Positions 1-11,000 of a stretch of DNA of 25,625 bases are shown here, piece after piece (within the stretch, counting starts at the first letter, position 1; each line of letters opens with the position of its first letter). Where the stretch lies: assembly GCA_900088475.1 (NCBI GenBank), contig FLMG01002559.1, positions 1 through 25,625 of the forward strand, given 5' to 3'. This stretch comes from Hyphochytrium catenoides. Taxonomy: Eukaryota; Sar; Hyphochytriomycetes; Hyphochytriales; Hyphochytriaceae. The position numbers and the translations under genes were made by a program. The notes under the pieces are model-generated. The model worked only from the letters and a program-made list of their open reading frames with translations. It ran no database searches and was not told the origin of the DNA.

Positions 1-625
1 ATTCAGTAGAATCTGTTGCACACAGGAGAGTGGGACCTACACTGCCACCTTTCTTTATCCATTGTAAGATATTATCGGTTATCACTTCTGTTACCTTCTT
101 TGTTGTCTGTGTCTCTAGTGATCACGTTAGCAGTTAGGTCAGTATGCAGAGGCAGATGGGTCCTTCTCCCGAGTGTTCAATATTGATGAACAAGCTAGTT
201 GTGTCATGGTTCGCTGAGTCCTGCGAAAGACCAAGGACCTGATGCCGGTGTTCCACTCCTGCTGGACATCACGATGACTCTCGATCGCGGCTATTCTTAG
301 TTGACCCTTTCGCCTAGCAATAACCACACCACCCTCTATTTATACCCTGCTAGACTCTTAGTGAACTCTTCGTGAACATGCTTTCTTCTCTGAGCTACTA
401 CCGAAGTGTGGGCTAAGTAATGCTTATTGTGAAGCCTACCTACCTATCATATCATCACTCTTAGGTAACCTCGCTGATCCTACGAACAAGAAGAACCGGT
501 TCACAAGGCTCCTTTGAACAGTTCTTCAGCGATCATCATGAAAGCCTTTATGAAGCCTTATATCCGGGTTACCTGATTTATCCATAAAGCGATAATGTCC
601 TGTTCATCATTGGGCAACAGTCACC
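1..625. other. No confident gene
   Basis: Short open stretches exist on the minus strand (notably 139-327), but none has a convincing ATG, splice-site set or recognisable family. A TATAAATA-like word lies on the minus strand near 333-341 with no clear gene behind it. I see no tRNA or other RNA gene signature here. Confidence 0.5.
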
Positions 626-883
626 CTATATACCCATGAATACGTCTAGAATATGAATGCTGCTAATCTTGAATAAGTCCCCCTGTTTGGTTGGTGGGTG
701 GTTGCGGCGAGCTGGCGATCCATCAGAACAGCGCGTCCAATGGCGATGAATGAACTCTTTCTTTTGAGCTCCTGCTGCTATTATTGAGCTCTGCATCTCT
801 TCCTCCCACTGTCTGCAGCCTAGAGCCTCGCTGTCAAGTGAAGACGTAGTCTGGTACTCTATACAAGCAGCTCGCAAAGGCAT
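626..883 (-). CDS. Possible small protein divergent from NHP2
   Basis: An 85-codon ORF begins with ATG at 883, only 40 bp from the NHP2 start on the other strand. The predicted product is polar, has cysteines at residues 7, 23 and 52, and is rich in Glu/Gln in its first half. It does not show a twin CX9C pattern or any motif I recognise. It may be a first exon, because a GT donor-like site (GGGTATAT) lies close to its stop, but I could not find a partner exon in a matching phase. The tight head-to-head spacing is the main argument for it. It could equally be a chance ORF in the NHP2 promoter. Confidence 0.25.
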   Translation of the reverse strand: MPLRAACIEYQTTSSLDSEALGCRQWEEEMQSSIIAAGAQKKEFIHRHWTRCSDGSPARRNHPPTKQGDLFKISSIHILDVFMGI

Positions 884-923
884 TTTTTAGCGCTGGGTCG
901 ACCAGAAATAAGTGTAGGGTATC
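884..923. promoter_or_regulatory. NHP2 5' flank, possibly a bidirectional promoter
   Basis: Only 40 bp separate the NHP2 ATG at 924 from the ATG of the possible minus-strand ORF at 883. If both are transcribed, their promoters must overlap or lie inside the opposing transcription unit. No TATA box is visible in the gap. Confidence 0.2.
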
Positions 924-1561
924 ATGTCAGACGTCGAGACACCTAGCAAGAAGGACAAGGACTCCAAGTCCTACGAGGAGAAGGTTAAATACGTCTCCGC
1001 AATCTCGCAGCCCCTTGCTAGCAAGAAGCTTACGAAGAAGGTTTACAAAGTGGTAAAGAAAGGTGAGTCTGCCTTGAAACGAAGGAGGATCTATGAGATG
1101 CTGACTTCCCTTGCAGCGTCCAAGGCGAAAGTAGTGAAGCGCGGTGTCAAAGAAGTGGTGAAGGCACTCAAGAAGGGCAACAAAGGGTACGCGATGTGTG
1201 AACAGACAAACAATTGTCGGATGACCTAAGCTCAAACTCGTTTCCATTCCTCTTAGACTGTGTATTGTTGCTGGAGACATCTCTCCAATTGACGTTATCT
1301 CACACTTGCCCATCCTGTGCGAAGAGGCCGGAGTCCCCTATGTCTATGTTCCATCAAAGGTACAGTAACCTACCGTCACCTAGGTCTTTCAATAGTGTTC
1401 TTGAACTAACGCTAGGTGTCTCCCAGTCTGACCTAGGAACAGCAAGCTCGACAAAGCGTCCTACCAGCTGTATCTTGGTGGTACCTTCCAAAGAGTTCGA
1501 CTCAAAGGACCTTCTGGACGAAGTCAAAGCCGAAGTTCAGGCGATAACACCAGCGTACTGA
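924..1561 (+). CDS. NHP2: H/ACA ribonucleoprotein complex subunit NHP2
   Basis: Core protein of H/ACA snoRNPs (and telomerase RNP in animals). It binds kink-turn-like RNA and acts in the nucleolus in rRNA pseudouridylation. Exons are 924-1062, 1117-1186, 1257-1359 and 1427-1561; introns are 54, 70 and 67 bp, all GT-AG. The spliced product is 148 aa, close to the family's usual length of about 150. After a Lys/Ser-rich N-terminus come the conserved blocks LTKKVYKVVKKA (about 36-47), KRGVKEVVKALKKG (about 53-66), the L7Ae-family AGDISPIDVISHLP core (75-88) and VPYVYVPSK (96-104), then LGTASSTKRPT. These fit NHP2 better than its paralogue SNU13. Without splicing the frame closes at 1229, just after exon 2. 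The ATG at 924 gives the expected short basic N-terminal tail. Confidence 0.96.
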
Positions 1562-3530
1562 AGCATTTATCTCTTGCTCTAGCGACTGTCCTTATATAGC
1601 CATACGCGGTAGCGGCCCGCAAGTGAATCCGCGACCCTGCCACAGGGTGGAGACCTTTCTGCCGCTCCCAAACTCTGTATCAATAGTAGTTAACCCAATG
1701 CTATTCTCTCTTTTCTGGGAAATAGTCAGCCTTCTTTCTATCCTTGTGCCAATGCTGCTTGCTAACCGAGCTTTTAAGATGGTTACTTTATGAAAGCATC
1801 ATTATTTCTCACTCCAAGGTGCCCATTCTCCGCGTGGCGCGCAAAGAGCAGTGGACAGTCGTGCGGGCTGACAAACGAGTTTCTACGTGGCTGCGTGTTA
1901 TCTTATGCCACGCTTACTCCCTAATGCAAAACCTGTATTGAAAGGCCCGTAGGATGTGGTTGGTCTAACGTCTTTAGTGATCCCCATTGCCATAGTATGC
2001 AGATCTACCCATAGACTGTCGTGCCTAATGGTCAAGTCCAGCCGCGACAGACAAGTCGGGGTATGGCATGGCGGACGACAACCCTAGAGAAAGGCCCCAC
2101 TCCCGTCCACTAGAACATAGGCTACAGGCGCTGTCCCACGCAATTGATGTTGAGCGCTGAACGCCTTGCCGAACAACTTGATGGTCCTTTGTGGTGGCTG
2201 AATATGAGCAGAGGCTCTTGACAACTAACTAGATCAAGCGAGCAGGATAACGGATAGGCAAGTAGGCTTTCACGCCGAGCTATAGCGAGAGCCTGCTCTC
2301 TTCATTCACTCTGTTGTTGTGAAGAGTATCAATACTTTAGCAAGACATTTGCGCGAGAGAAGAGGCCTCGAAAACTAATTGGGAGTAAGGGCGAGAGATC
2401 CTTGGCGGGGTCAGCTCACTGGGGATTGAGTTCAAGAGTAAAGCGGAGCGGACAGCATGGCTTCTTCACCAATCATCAGCTATCAAGAAAACTGAGTCTG
2501 TTTGTGCCTGTGACTCAGTTCAGCTTAGGCATTTTACTTTCATCTGCAAGCGCACAGTATGCGGTGCCTTTTGCGGCCTTTTGCGCTCAAGCTTAGTGGT
2601 TGTGAGAAGTGGAAGAAGGCGATGACGCGCAGAAAGGCTGCAAGATGGAGATAAGAAGCCGCCGTCCCAAGCTGCCGCCTGAGATGTCTCCACGCCAGCC
2701 AAACGGTTGCTTAAAATGTGTTGCCGTCTATAAAAGCGGTCATTATCTCTTTTGCCCTTTGGAGAGGAAGTCAACGCAATGGTCATCAGGAGGATTATCT
2801 TCCACGGGGAAAGGAGAAAGAAGAACAATAACGAGAGCTTTATTCGAACATGAAGAGCCCTCATACTAGGAACCTGCCTTTTACATGGGCCAATCTAGGC
2901 GCGGAACTTTTGTCTCTTCCTCTGTGGCGGCAAGAAGACGCAATGGCAGTTGTTGAGCTGCGGCCATCATCTCCATCCTCAATCATCAATCACCGTTAGC
3001 AGTGATCGTGCCAGCGCCAGAGCAACAAGTTCACATCGGGAAGTGACAGGGGATGTGATTGTCGATTGTAAATAATAAGATCATCTGTTAATTCTTACAG
3101 TAAGTGATTATATGTGTGAGATAAACAACATTATCCTTATATATTTTTTAACTCACTTGCGTTTGTTGACATTCGGGTTGAGAATTTACAGCTATTTTGG
3201 CAGTAAAAGACGGCTTTATGAGTGACAGGCTTGTTGGCTGACAGCTGATTGGGTGGAGCGGTAGGGAGGGAGTCACAGTCATGAGACAGAGCCAAACGAG
3301 CGACTACTGGACAACAGAGATAGGTTATCGCCTATTGTTTATAGGGTTAATTGCACAGACAGAGGGGTCTACAACTAGAAAGAGTCTTCGAGGTGGAGAC
3401 TTGGGTAGGTTTGCTTTGGCCAGTGTGGTGCCTCATCACCTGAGACTTCAACCTCATCATCAGAATGACAGGCGAGCCAGGGCAGTGCAGTGTAGGCGGC
3501 GCTTGGCTTGGAAGAGAGGCGGACAGCAAG
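1562..3530. other. Intergenic stretch, no gene recognised
   Basis: About 2 kb between NHP2 and the repeat upstream of CBS. ORFs at 1744-1941 (+), 2609-2869 (+) and 2520-2864 (-) are short, overlap each other on opposite strands and show no family signature or paired splice sites. An inverted CCAAT word (CTGATTGG) occurs near 3244-3251, but it is over 600 bp from the CBS start. I see no tRNA, snRNA or other structured RNA that I can name. Confidence 0.5.
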
Positions 3531-3667
3531 AGACAGAGAGACAGAGAGAGAGAGAGACAAAGAGACAGAGAGACAGAGAGACAGAGAGACAGAGAGACAG
3601 AGAGACAGAGAGACAAAGAGACAGAGAGACAAAGAGACAGACAGACAAAGAGAGGGAGACAGAGATA
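3531..3667. repeat. Period-8 (AGAGACAG)n microsatellite
   Basis: About 137 bp of near-perfect AGAGACAG copies with some AGAGACAA variants. It ends about 200 bp upstream of the CBS start codon. Because the period is not a multiple of three and the unit contains no stop codon on either strand, several frames stay open at once. This produces Arg/Glu/Asp/Thr-rich (plus) and Leu/Ser/Cys-rich (minus) spurious ORFs. Confidence 0.95.
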
Positions 3668-3867
3668 GAATGTGGCGAAGAGAGAGGAGGCACAGAGCGA
3701 GAGAGTGACAGAGATAGCCGTTCTGAAAGAGCCAGCACTTGCAACGATAGCAGTGGAAACAGAGACATTGTTCTGGGCTCTGTGATAACACTCTCAGTCT
3801 CTCACTTTCTGCTTACGGCCAAACCTCTGAGGACTGCGGTTAGACAGAGTTGAGTCAAACGAGAACC

Positions 3868-6800
3868 ATGCCGCCAGCAAGAAAGAGAAACGCTTCCGCG
3901 GAGGCAATCGAGGTTAATGGCGCACCGTCCGCAGGCAGCCCCGCCACTGTCAAGAAGGTAGAAGTGCTTTCTCGTCTCTTTTGGGATGGGTCTGTAGGCT
4001 TCCTCTCGTGAGCCGCGTCGTCATTGTCATGTCCGCTTTGCTTCTTTGTCACACCGTTTTCTCAATCCCTCCTGCTCGAGCGAACTCTTCATTGTTAGCT
4101 CTCTTCTAGAGCTTCTACTTTTTTCTCAAACTAGTGTCATTGCTGCCATTATGACTCCTAGACCAAAGCCGTCAATGCCAAAGATAACTGCCCCGCCACG
4201 TACCGCGCTGGCAGAGAGGATGGGCCTCTAAAGTGCACATGGTATCCGAACGCCAAAGAGAAAAGTGCACACCTGCACCAGCCGCGATGGCGAGAGCCCA
4301 AGATCTGCAGCACAATCTTGGATCACATTGGCAACACGCCTCTGGTGCGCATCAACAAAATAACCAAGAAAGCTGGCCTTCAATGTGAGGTGCTCGCCAA
4401 GTGCGAATTCTTCAACGCTGGTGGCAGCGTCAAGGACCGTATTGGCAAGGTGAGTAGGGAGCGGACGGACCTCTCACCTCTTTTGATTTGGTCTGCTTTC
4501 CCGTTTGACGCTGCTTCGTTTGACGCTTCTCACAGTTCCCGTGATGGTTTTCAGCGTATGCTCGGCCCCGCTGTCTCTCTTCTTCTCGCTCTCTCGTTCC
4601 CTCTCGCTCTCTCTCGCTCTCTTTTTTTCTTTCTTTCCTCTCTCTCTCTCTCTCTCTCCTTCCCTCATCCCTTCTAATTTTCTTCTCATCGGACCTCCAT
4701 GTATTGCACTGGCTCCACTTACGTGTTTGTTTTGAACATAGAGAATGGTTGAGGATGCCATGGCTTCGGGCCGCATAAAGCCGGGCGACACTCTTATTGA
4801 GCCAACGTCAGGCAATACAGGTACTTCGGGCGTACTTGCCTTTATTCTAGCTACTCCTCTCTTCTCTTTTTCTCACTCTCCGGACTGGGACAGGCATTGG
4901 CCTTGCTCTGGCAGCGGCAATCTATGGCTTCCGCATGATCATCACTCTTCCCGAGAAGATGAGCAAAGAGAAGGTGGACGTGCTCAAGGCGCTGGGGGCG
5001 GAAATTATAAGAACACCGACCGAGGCAGCTTGGGACTCGCCTGAGAGCCACATCGGGGTTGCCAAGAGACTCAACGAAGAGATTCCGAACTCTCATATCC
5101 TGGATCAGGTGAGAAAGAGAGATGAGGAAAGACTGCATGCTGGGCTAGCGCAAAAGGCCAAATGGCAGTACGGACGGCTTGTTATCAATCTAGAAAAATG
5201 GGGAATCAAGGCGACTAAGTCCGCACTCCCTCTCTCTCGCGCTCTCTTCCTTTGGCTTCGATCACGCAGTACTCGAACCCTTCAAATCCGCTGGCTCACT
5301 ACGACCACACGGCTGAAGAGATTCTTGAGGCTTGTGATGGGCAGGTCGATATGCTGATCGTATCTGCTGGAACTGGAGGCACCATCACTGGCCTGAGTAG
5401 AAAGCTTAAGGAAAAGTGCCCCAACGTTATCGTTGTGGGTGTCGATCCGAAGGGCTCCATCCTGGCAGAGCCAGAGCCTCTTAATGACGACATGGTAAGA
5501 GATGACGGAGTATGGAGTCCCGATAGGACCGCGAAAAGAGGCAATGAGAGGGGAGCTACCTGACGTTGCAAGTGAAAGGGAGAGAAAAGGCTTTCAAGTG
5601 AGCGAGACATAGCATTTTCTCTTCCGTATTCTGCTGGCTTTGCTGTATCCTTTGCACTAAGTTTGACACTCTTCTTCATTCCTCTCGCGTCTGACAGAGG
5701 CTCCAACCTTACAAAGTAGAGGGCATTGGCTATGACTTCATCCCTGCGGTGCTAGACAGGGAAATGGTAGACCGCTGGTACAAGGTAAGAACTAATAGTG
5801 CTAGAACAGCTAGCTCAACGCAGCTGCAGCGGGAGGGATGTCGTCGTTGTTTTAGGGAAACTTGCGCTTAGATCTACGGGCCCTTCAATTCGAAGTGTCT
5901 AGCGCTTTGCAGTTACCGAGATGTGACTGACCAGCATCCCGCTCCATCTTTCTTGTCTTCGTTCTTTATGACCATGGCAATGGCATAGTCTGAGGATAAG
6001 GCATCATTCATCATGTCCAGGCGGATGATCCGGGAGGAAGGTCTCCTCTGTGGTGAGCATCATTGTCCCAGCCTATTGTATCATCTCCCCAGACCTACCT
6101 AGCAGTGTGTGTCTCTTTGGTGTTAACTCTGTACTCTTCAGGCGGCTCAAGCGGAAGTGCGATGTGTGCAGCACTAGAGCATGCAAAGAGCCTAAAGGCA
6201 GGACAGAAATGCGTTGTCATTCTTCCTGATTCCGTCCGGAACTACATGACGAAGGTAAACTGGCCTTCTTCTCGTTACTCATATTCTTTCGGACCTTTCG
6301 TGGAAAGGGTAGCAAGGACACGTCGTCGCTGGTCTCTCTCTCTCTCTGGACGATCCTAGTTGTTGTTCACGCCATTCTCCTTCGAAAGGTGACGGGCCAT
6401 GTACACTAAGTCTTCTTTCTCTGTTTTTCTTAGTTCCTAAGTGATGACTGGATGTATGAGAATGCCTTTGTCACTGATCCGTCAAGCAAGAATCAAGTGG
6501 ATGCGTGGTGGGCAAGCAAGCCTGTCTCAGAGCTACCGCTTCAGGTAAGGTGTCATCGGAAGCGAGACAGGGCGGCTGAGAAGGACAAAGATGATTGAGA
6601 GAGCAGGAGAAGATGGAAGAAGAGTGAGAGGCGGATGGAAATGGCCGTTGAAAAGCTCATGAAGGTCTTCCCTCTTAACCATCTAGGTGCCGTTCACTAT
6701 TTCTTTGAATGTATCTTGTAAAGAAGCTGTGGATATCCTGAAGGAACAGGGTAAGTTGCAGCTCCCACTAATCTAACTTGCCTTTTCTGGTCCTAACTGC

Positions 6801-7475
6801 TAGCCTTCAGTAGTACGCCGATAACCTTCAGAAGGTTTCCCTAGATGTGAATTTCTTACATCTGATTTCTCCTCTGTCTAACGCCTATAATCGCCGTTTA
6901 CAGGCTTCGACACGCTCCCTGTCGTGACAGAATCTGGCACTATCTGCGGAGTGGTGAGCGAGGGCGGGCTGATGAGCAAGCTAGTCCAAGGAAGAGTGTT
7001 AGCATCGGATCCAGTCTCAAAGGCGATGTACACTCAGTTCAAGACGGTGTCGCTCCGCTCTTCGCTAGGAGAACTCTCTCGCATCTTGGACCACAATCAC
7101 TTTGCTCTGGTTGTCAGCGAACAGAAGTGTTATGGTGTAGGAGGACAGCAGACCACGAGCACTGTCATCACCAGTATCGTCACGCGGTAAGGATGTTATC
7201 AAAAGGTTCTTCTGTTCAAGATTGTCTCGCGATGGTCCTCCCTCTCTTTGTTTCTCTCTCTCTGGTTGATGCTGTTGCTTTCTTCAACCTTCGTCACTAC
7301 CCCTCGTTCACTACGTCTTCGTTCTCATTCACAGCTTGCTGTTCGTTGAGCTTTACATCTCTATCTCTCAACTTTCTCGGCGTTGGGTCTGACGTTACTC
7401 TCTCTATGCTGAATTCCCTGCAGAATTGATCTTCTGACCTTTATCACAAGCGGGCCGGACGGACAATCCTCGTAG
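3868..7475 (+). CDS. CBS: Cystathionine beta-synthase (PLP enzyme with C-terminal CBS pair)
   Basis: Cytosolic transsulfuration enzyme: L-serine + L-homocysteine to cystathionine; family members can also make H2S. Exons: 3868-3957, 4162-4449, 4742-4820, 4894-5108, 5270-5494, 5698-5784, 5989-6052, 6142-6254, 6434-6544, 6687-6750, 6904-7186, 7424-7475, joining in one frame to 556 aa (human enzyme 551). Visible parts: N-terminal heme-type segment with C55 in a CTW motif and H67/H69; PLP lysine K121 in GGSVKDR; TSGNTG (148-153) with N151; phosphate loop GTGGT (258-262); [17 protein letters not shown]; then a C-terminal Bateman module (about 425-556). The SAM-site residues known in the human enzyme (D444, T535, D538) correspond to D481, T539 and D542. 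The CXXC of human CBS is absent (C274-P-N-V). An acceptor at 4161 is required, since the upstream in-frame codon is a stop. Confidence 0.96.
4569..4674. repeat. CT-rich tract in CBS intron 2
   Basis: About 105 bp of almost pure pyrimidine on the plus strand (CTCTCT runs, T runs) inside the 292-bp intron 4450-4741. It lies 70 bp before the acceptor, so it is too far upstream to be only the polypyrimidine tract. It produces opposing open frames on both strands that are not genes. Confidence 0.9.
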
Positions 7476-8065
7476 CCCAACTACTTGTCGCAGCCTAGTC
7501 GTACTTGATACCTTGTTGGACTCTATTCTAATATATAAAGCTTGAAACCGCGTCTCCTCTTCGTGGCCAACCACGTCTTTCTCTTTCTCCTGGTTAATTG
7601 GCGTCCACATCATACATCCCAGTCTATCATCAATGACAACATCCACCTCTAACTATTGTCGGCGGACTAGAAAGATAAGAGTGCGACCCATTGGCTCCCC
7701 TGCAGGAACTGACGAAGGAACAGCAAGGGACCTTAAGGCCTCCTTTTTCAGATCGGCTCAACGGTAGTACTGAACAGACACTACAGAGTGACACATCCCG
7801 AAAGGTTTATAGAGGAGAGATGTCGTTTTGAGCTAAGACCGCATGGAGTTAAATGACGGCGGGGCAAGGGTCACAGAGCTTCTTTTGCATCCTCAAATAA
7901 ATTCTCATAAATAAGCAATAAATAGGTATATTGTACGAACTCCACAATGCTGTGAAGTTGCTGAGAAGTGAAGCTCCGTCTCCATTGAAGCTTCCTCAAG
8001 AGGCGATAAGTGGTGAAACCCAAGGACGCCACGCATCAGTGCAGCAGCATAGCTGAGAATAGGCC
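7476..8065. other. Convergent intergenic region with AT-rich AATAAA cluster
   Basis: CBS (+) and the TIR gene (-) end facing each other with 590 bp between. Around 7893-7930 the plus strand has two AATAAA words (7896-7901, 7917-7922) and an ATAAATA between them. These could serve as CBS poly(A) signals, although they lie over 400 bp past its stop. No gene is seen. Confidence 0.4.
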
Positions 8066-11000
8066 TTAAAGTGCGAGATGACCCCGACTGCTTCCCCGCG
8101 GCTTGTCCTTTTTAACCTTGCCCGAGAGGAAGTAAAAGCTGGCGGGATTGCTAGTGTTGGGCCCAGCGGCAGCGGAGTCACCGGTGAGGGCAAAATCTGG
8201 ATTATTCTCCAGCATGGTATCCAACAACTCCGAAAAGCGTGGGTTGCTGTCCATCAGCCCCTTAAGGACGTCCTGCTGTGAGGAGGTAGAATCTGGTGTC
8301 TCTATGGCTGATATTCTGGTCAGGTAGTCCAAAAGAGTCTCGAGGCTGTCTTCGTACCCATAGCCCTCCGCGAAGTGAAAAATCTTACTTCTAGAGAGCG
8401 TGTACTTCTTGCCTATGGTCGAATTAAGAGTGAGAAGTTCCCACCAATGAGGTAAAGAAATAGCTGAGGAGGAAGCGTTCCAAAATGGAAAGAGAGCAGT
8501 GAAGAGACTTAACAAGAGGCGGCCACTTAACAGTTGGTCAAGGACTGGCAATTAACAGAGGATAAGTCTTAGGGTATACACCCAAAGGAAGAGAAGAGTG
8601 CGAGAAAGCTAGCAGGGATTTTTTGAAGTAGCCTCTCACCTAAGTCGATCTGTGGTGTGGACAAGAACACTGGAATGATAAGCTTTCCTCTATCCTCTGC
8701 AAAAGCAAGCTGATCATTCAGGATCTCAGACCCAGCCGACTTGTCAGATATAACGCAGATAAAGGCAGCACACTGCAGGATCGCGTCCTTAGTCACAGAT
8801 ATGCGCTCTGTCGTATCCTTGTAAAGAGCCTCGCTATCTACGAAACATCGGTACCCCTTATCTCTGAGAGATAGGTAGAGACCACGGACAAAACGTGTTT
8901 GTGTGTCTCCGTGTGCTACAATGGAAAGAGCAAAAGCGGACGTTAGAGGGAGGGAGATCATCCGTAGCACCGGTCCACTTCACAAGGAAGATATCTATGA
9001 ACGGAGGGCTGCCGCAGAGAACTGAAATGTAAAAGGAGTCATCGAGTAAGGACAAAAAGAGCATAACCAGCACGTTGCTCGTGACTCGTCGAATAGGCGC
9101 AACATAGAGAGACAGCCAGTGACATCCTAAGCCATCCTCATGTAGAAATCTCTTAAGTAGCAGTCTGCCCCCCTTACGCCCTACTGGCCCCTCATGCAAT
9201 TTAGGGGATTTATCATGCGTGAGCTGCCCCTTACCAATAAATAGGAAATTTGTCCCTTCAATCATCGTTTGGTCGAAGCGTAAATTGCTTGAGAGGAGCT
9301 CACTCTTGGGTCCGACACCTGATACAGCCTGATTCCTCTCTATTCTTATGCGATTGAGCTCATCCTTCACGCCATCGGCCAATATCCGGACCTTGTCATC
9401 GAAAGCAGTCTCATCATACTCAAAGACGACCTGCCTGGGGTCGACGACTGTCCGCTTGGTGAGGGCTGTCTGGAACGCTACAATCTGTCGCGTATATAGT
9501 AAGACCTGCACGACGGCAAAAGTCGATGGAATAAGTTAAGGAAGCAGTAGGAGAGAGATATGTTTGTAGAGGATAAAGCTAGAGCCACATAGACATAACA
9601 TTTGCACTGCCTGGATGTTGGCAAGCAATGATCTTGTCAGTCCCTACCTGCAGCTCATCACTGACAGTGAAATCCTCACAAGAGATGGCAATGACGGGTT
9701 TCTGCAGCTGCTTGGCCAATGCTAACTCCTTGAGGCACCACTCACTCCTCTGATAGTCCTCGGAGAGGATGCAAATCATCAGGGACGCGTTCATTAAACC
9801 CCTTGCTATCTCCTCCCGCCACACTGCGCCTCCACCAATGCCATTGCCATCCACGGCGGTATCCATCCAGGTAGTGATGCCTGTAGTCGAGAACAAACAG
9901 ACGGAGAGATGATAGGGCATGAGCCTGTGGTAAATCGGGTACAACATATGCTCACTAGGAGCATGGCGCTACTTGCAGAATGTGAGAAGTTCAAGAACCG
10001 AAAGAAGGACCTGGAGACAGGAGTAAATGCCCTGCCTTCTTACCTAGAGATTCCAAACGGTCTCTAACCTTCATCGTAAACTCTGAATGCGAATGCGTAT
10101 AGCTATTTTGATCCGTGTAGGTTAAATAAACGTCGAAAGGGCATCGAATTAGCTCACCAGACGATCGTCAGGAAGTGAGGATAGCACTAACCTAATCATT
10201 GCATCTCTGGCTCCTGCTGCCCTTTTAATCATAAATAGAAGCTCCGCACTAGTGGTACATTCCAAGGGCCGCTTGCCCTCGCGATTTATGCGGGTAAGGT
10301 CCGCTCCTGCTCGTAAGAGCGAGAGCGCTATCCAAAGAGGATTAACGACCGCAGTTAAAGAACAAGAATCACCTAGGTGAGCAACTTCCTCTCTAGAAAA
10401 ACCAGCGCTTCTAACCCTCACCTGTGCACGTATTGCCGAGCTTGACAGCAATATGCATCGGGGTGTCTCCGTTAGGAAGGCGAACGTTGACATCTACTCC
10501 TGCGCTAACTAATGCAGCCAGGACCTCTTCCGAGACTTGAAGGCCCTGCATTCGGAGTGTAACACGGACGATTGGACGTAAACAGGTAGGATATTGACAC
10601 GGACGATGGACGTAAACAGGTAAAATATTGAGATATAGAGGGTTGCGGATGTTAAGCTCGTCAACGCCATCAGTCCACAACCAAAGAGCAGTCGCCGCAC
10701 CTGCGCACCGCAGAGAATAGGACACATCTGGTCATGGTCTTTGGTGTGGATATTAGCTCCCGCATACAAAAGAACCTTCACTACCTCCACTTGATCATTC
10801 CGGACTAAATAAGAGGGTTATTAGAATCATTTGTGTCGTAAGCCCTCTTCACGTATGCAGCGAAGCCCGCTTGTTCTCGCTTATACCCCATTCCCCTCCA
10901 TATATGCCACAATGTCAAACCTGTTTACAATCCATCGGACATCTCTTTATTTCGCTGCCCTCTCTCCCATCCGGAGTTTAACATGGGGGTCTCTCTTCTC

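Noticed and set aside
1214-1561. 115-codon plus-strand ORF overlapping NHP2
   Set aside because: Its first part is in the wrong frame for NHP2. Only the last part (exon 4) shares the true frame, and the spliced model explains all conserved blocks.
2520-2869. Opposed ORFs 2520-2864 (-) and 2609-2869 (+)
   Set aside because: They cover the same bases on opposite strands, and neither shows a family signature or flanking splice sites.
3281-3853. Long plus-strand ORF rich in Arg/Glu/Thr/Asp, and Ser/Leu/Cys-rich ORFs opposite
   Set aside because: The period-8 repeat contains no stop codons in several frames, so it makes overlapping open frames on both strands. There are no conserved flanks or splice signals, and it lies just ahead of the CBS gene.
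4474-4815. Arg/Glu-rich minus-strand ORF and Ser/Leu-rich plus-strand ORF in CBS intron 2
   Set aside because: Both come from the pyrimidine tract in the intron. The conserved CBS sequence requires this stretch to be spliced out.
8066-9505. TIR2 and the C-terminal tail as a separate gene
   Set aside because: The exon phases 9648/9505 (0), 9235/8915 (1) and 8640/8544 (1) are all compatible. No ATG with upstream promoter signals stands at the start of TIR2, and its first strand is made only by splicing.
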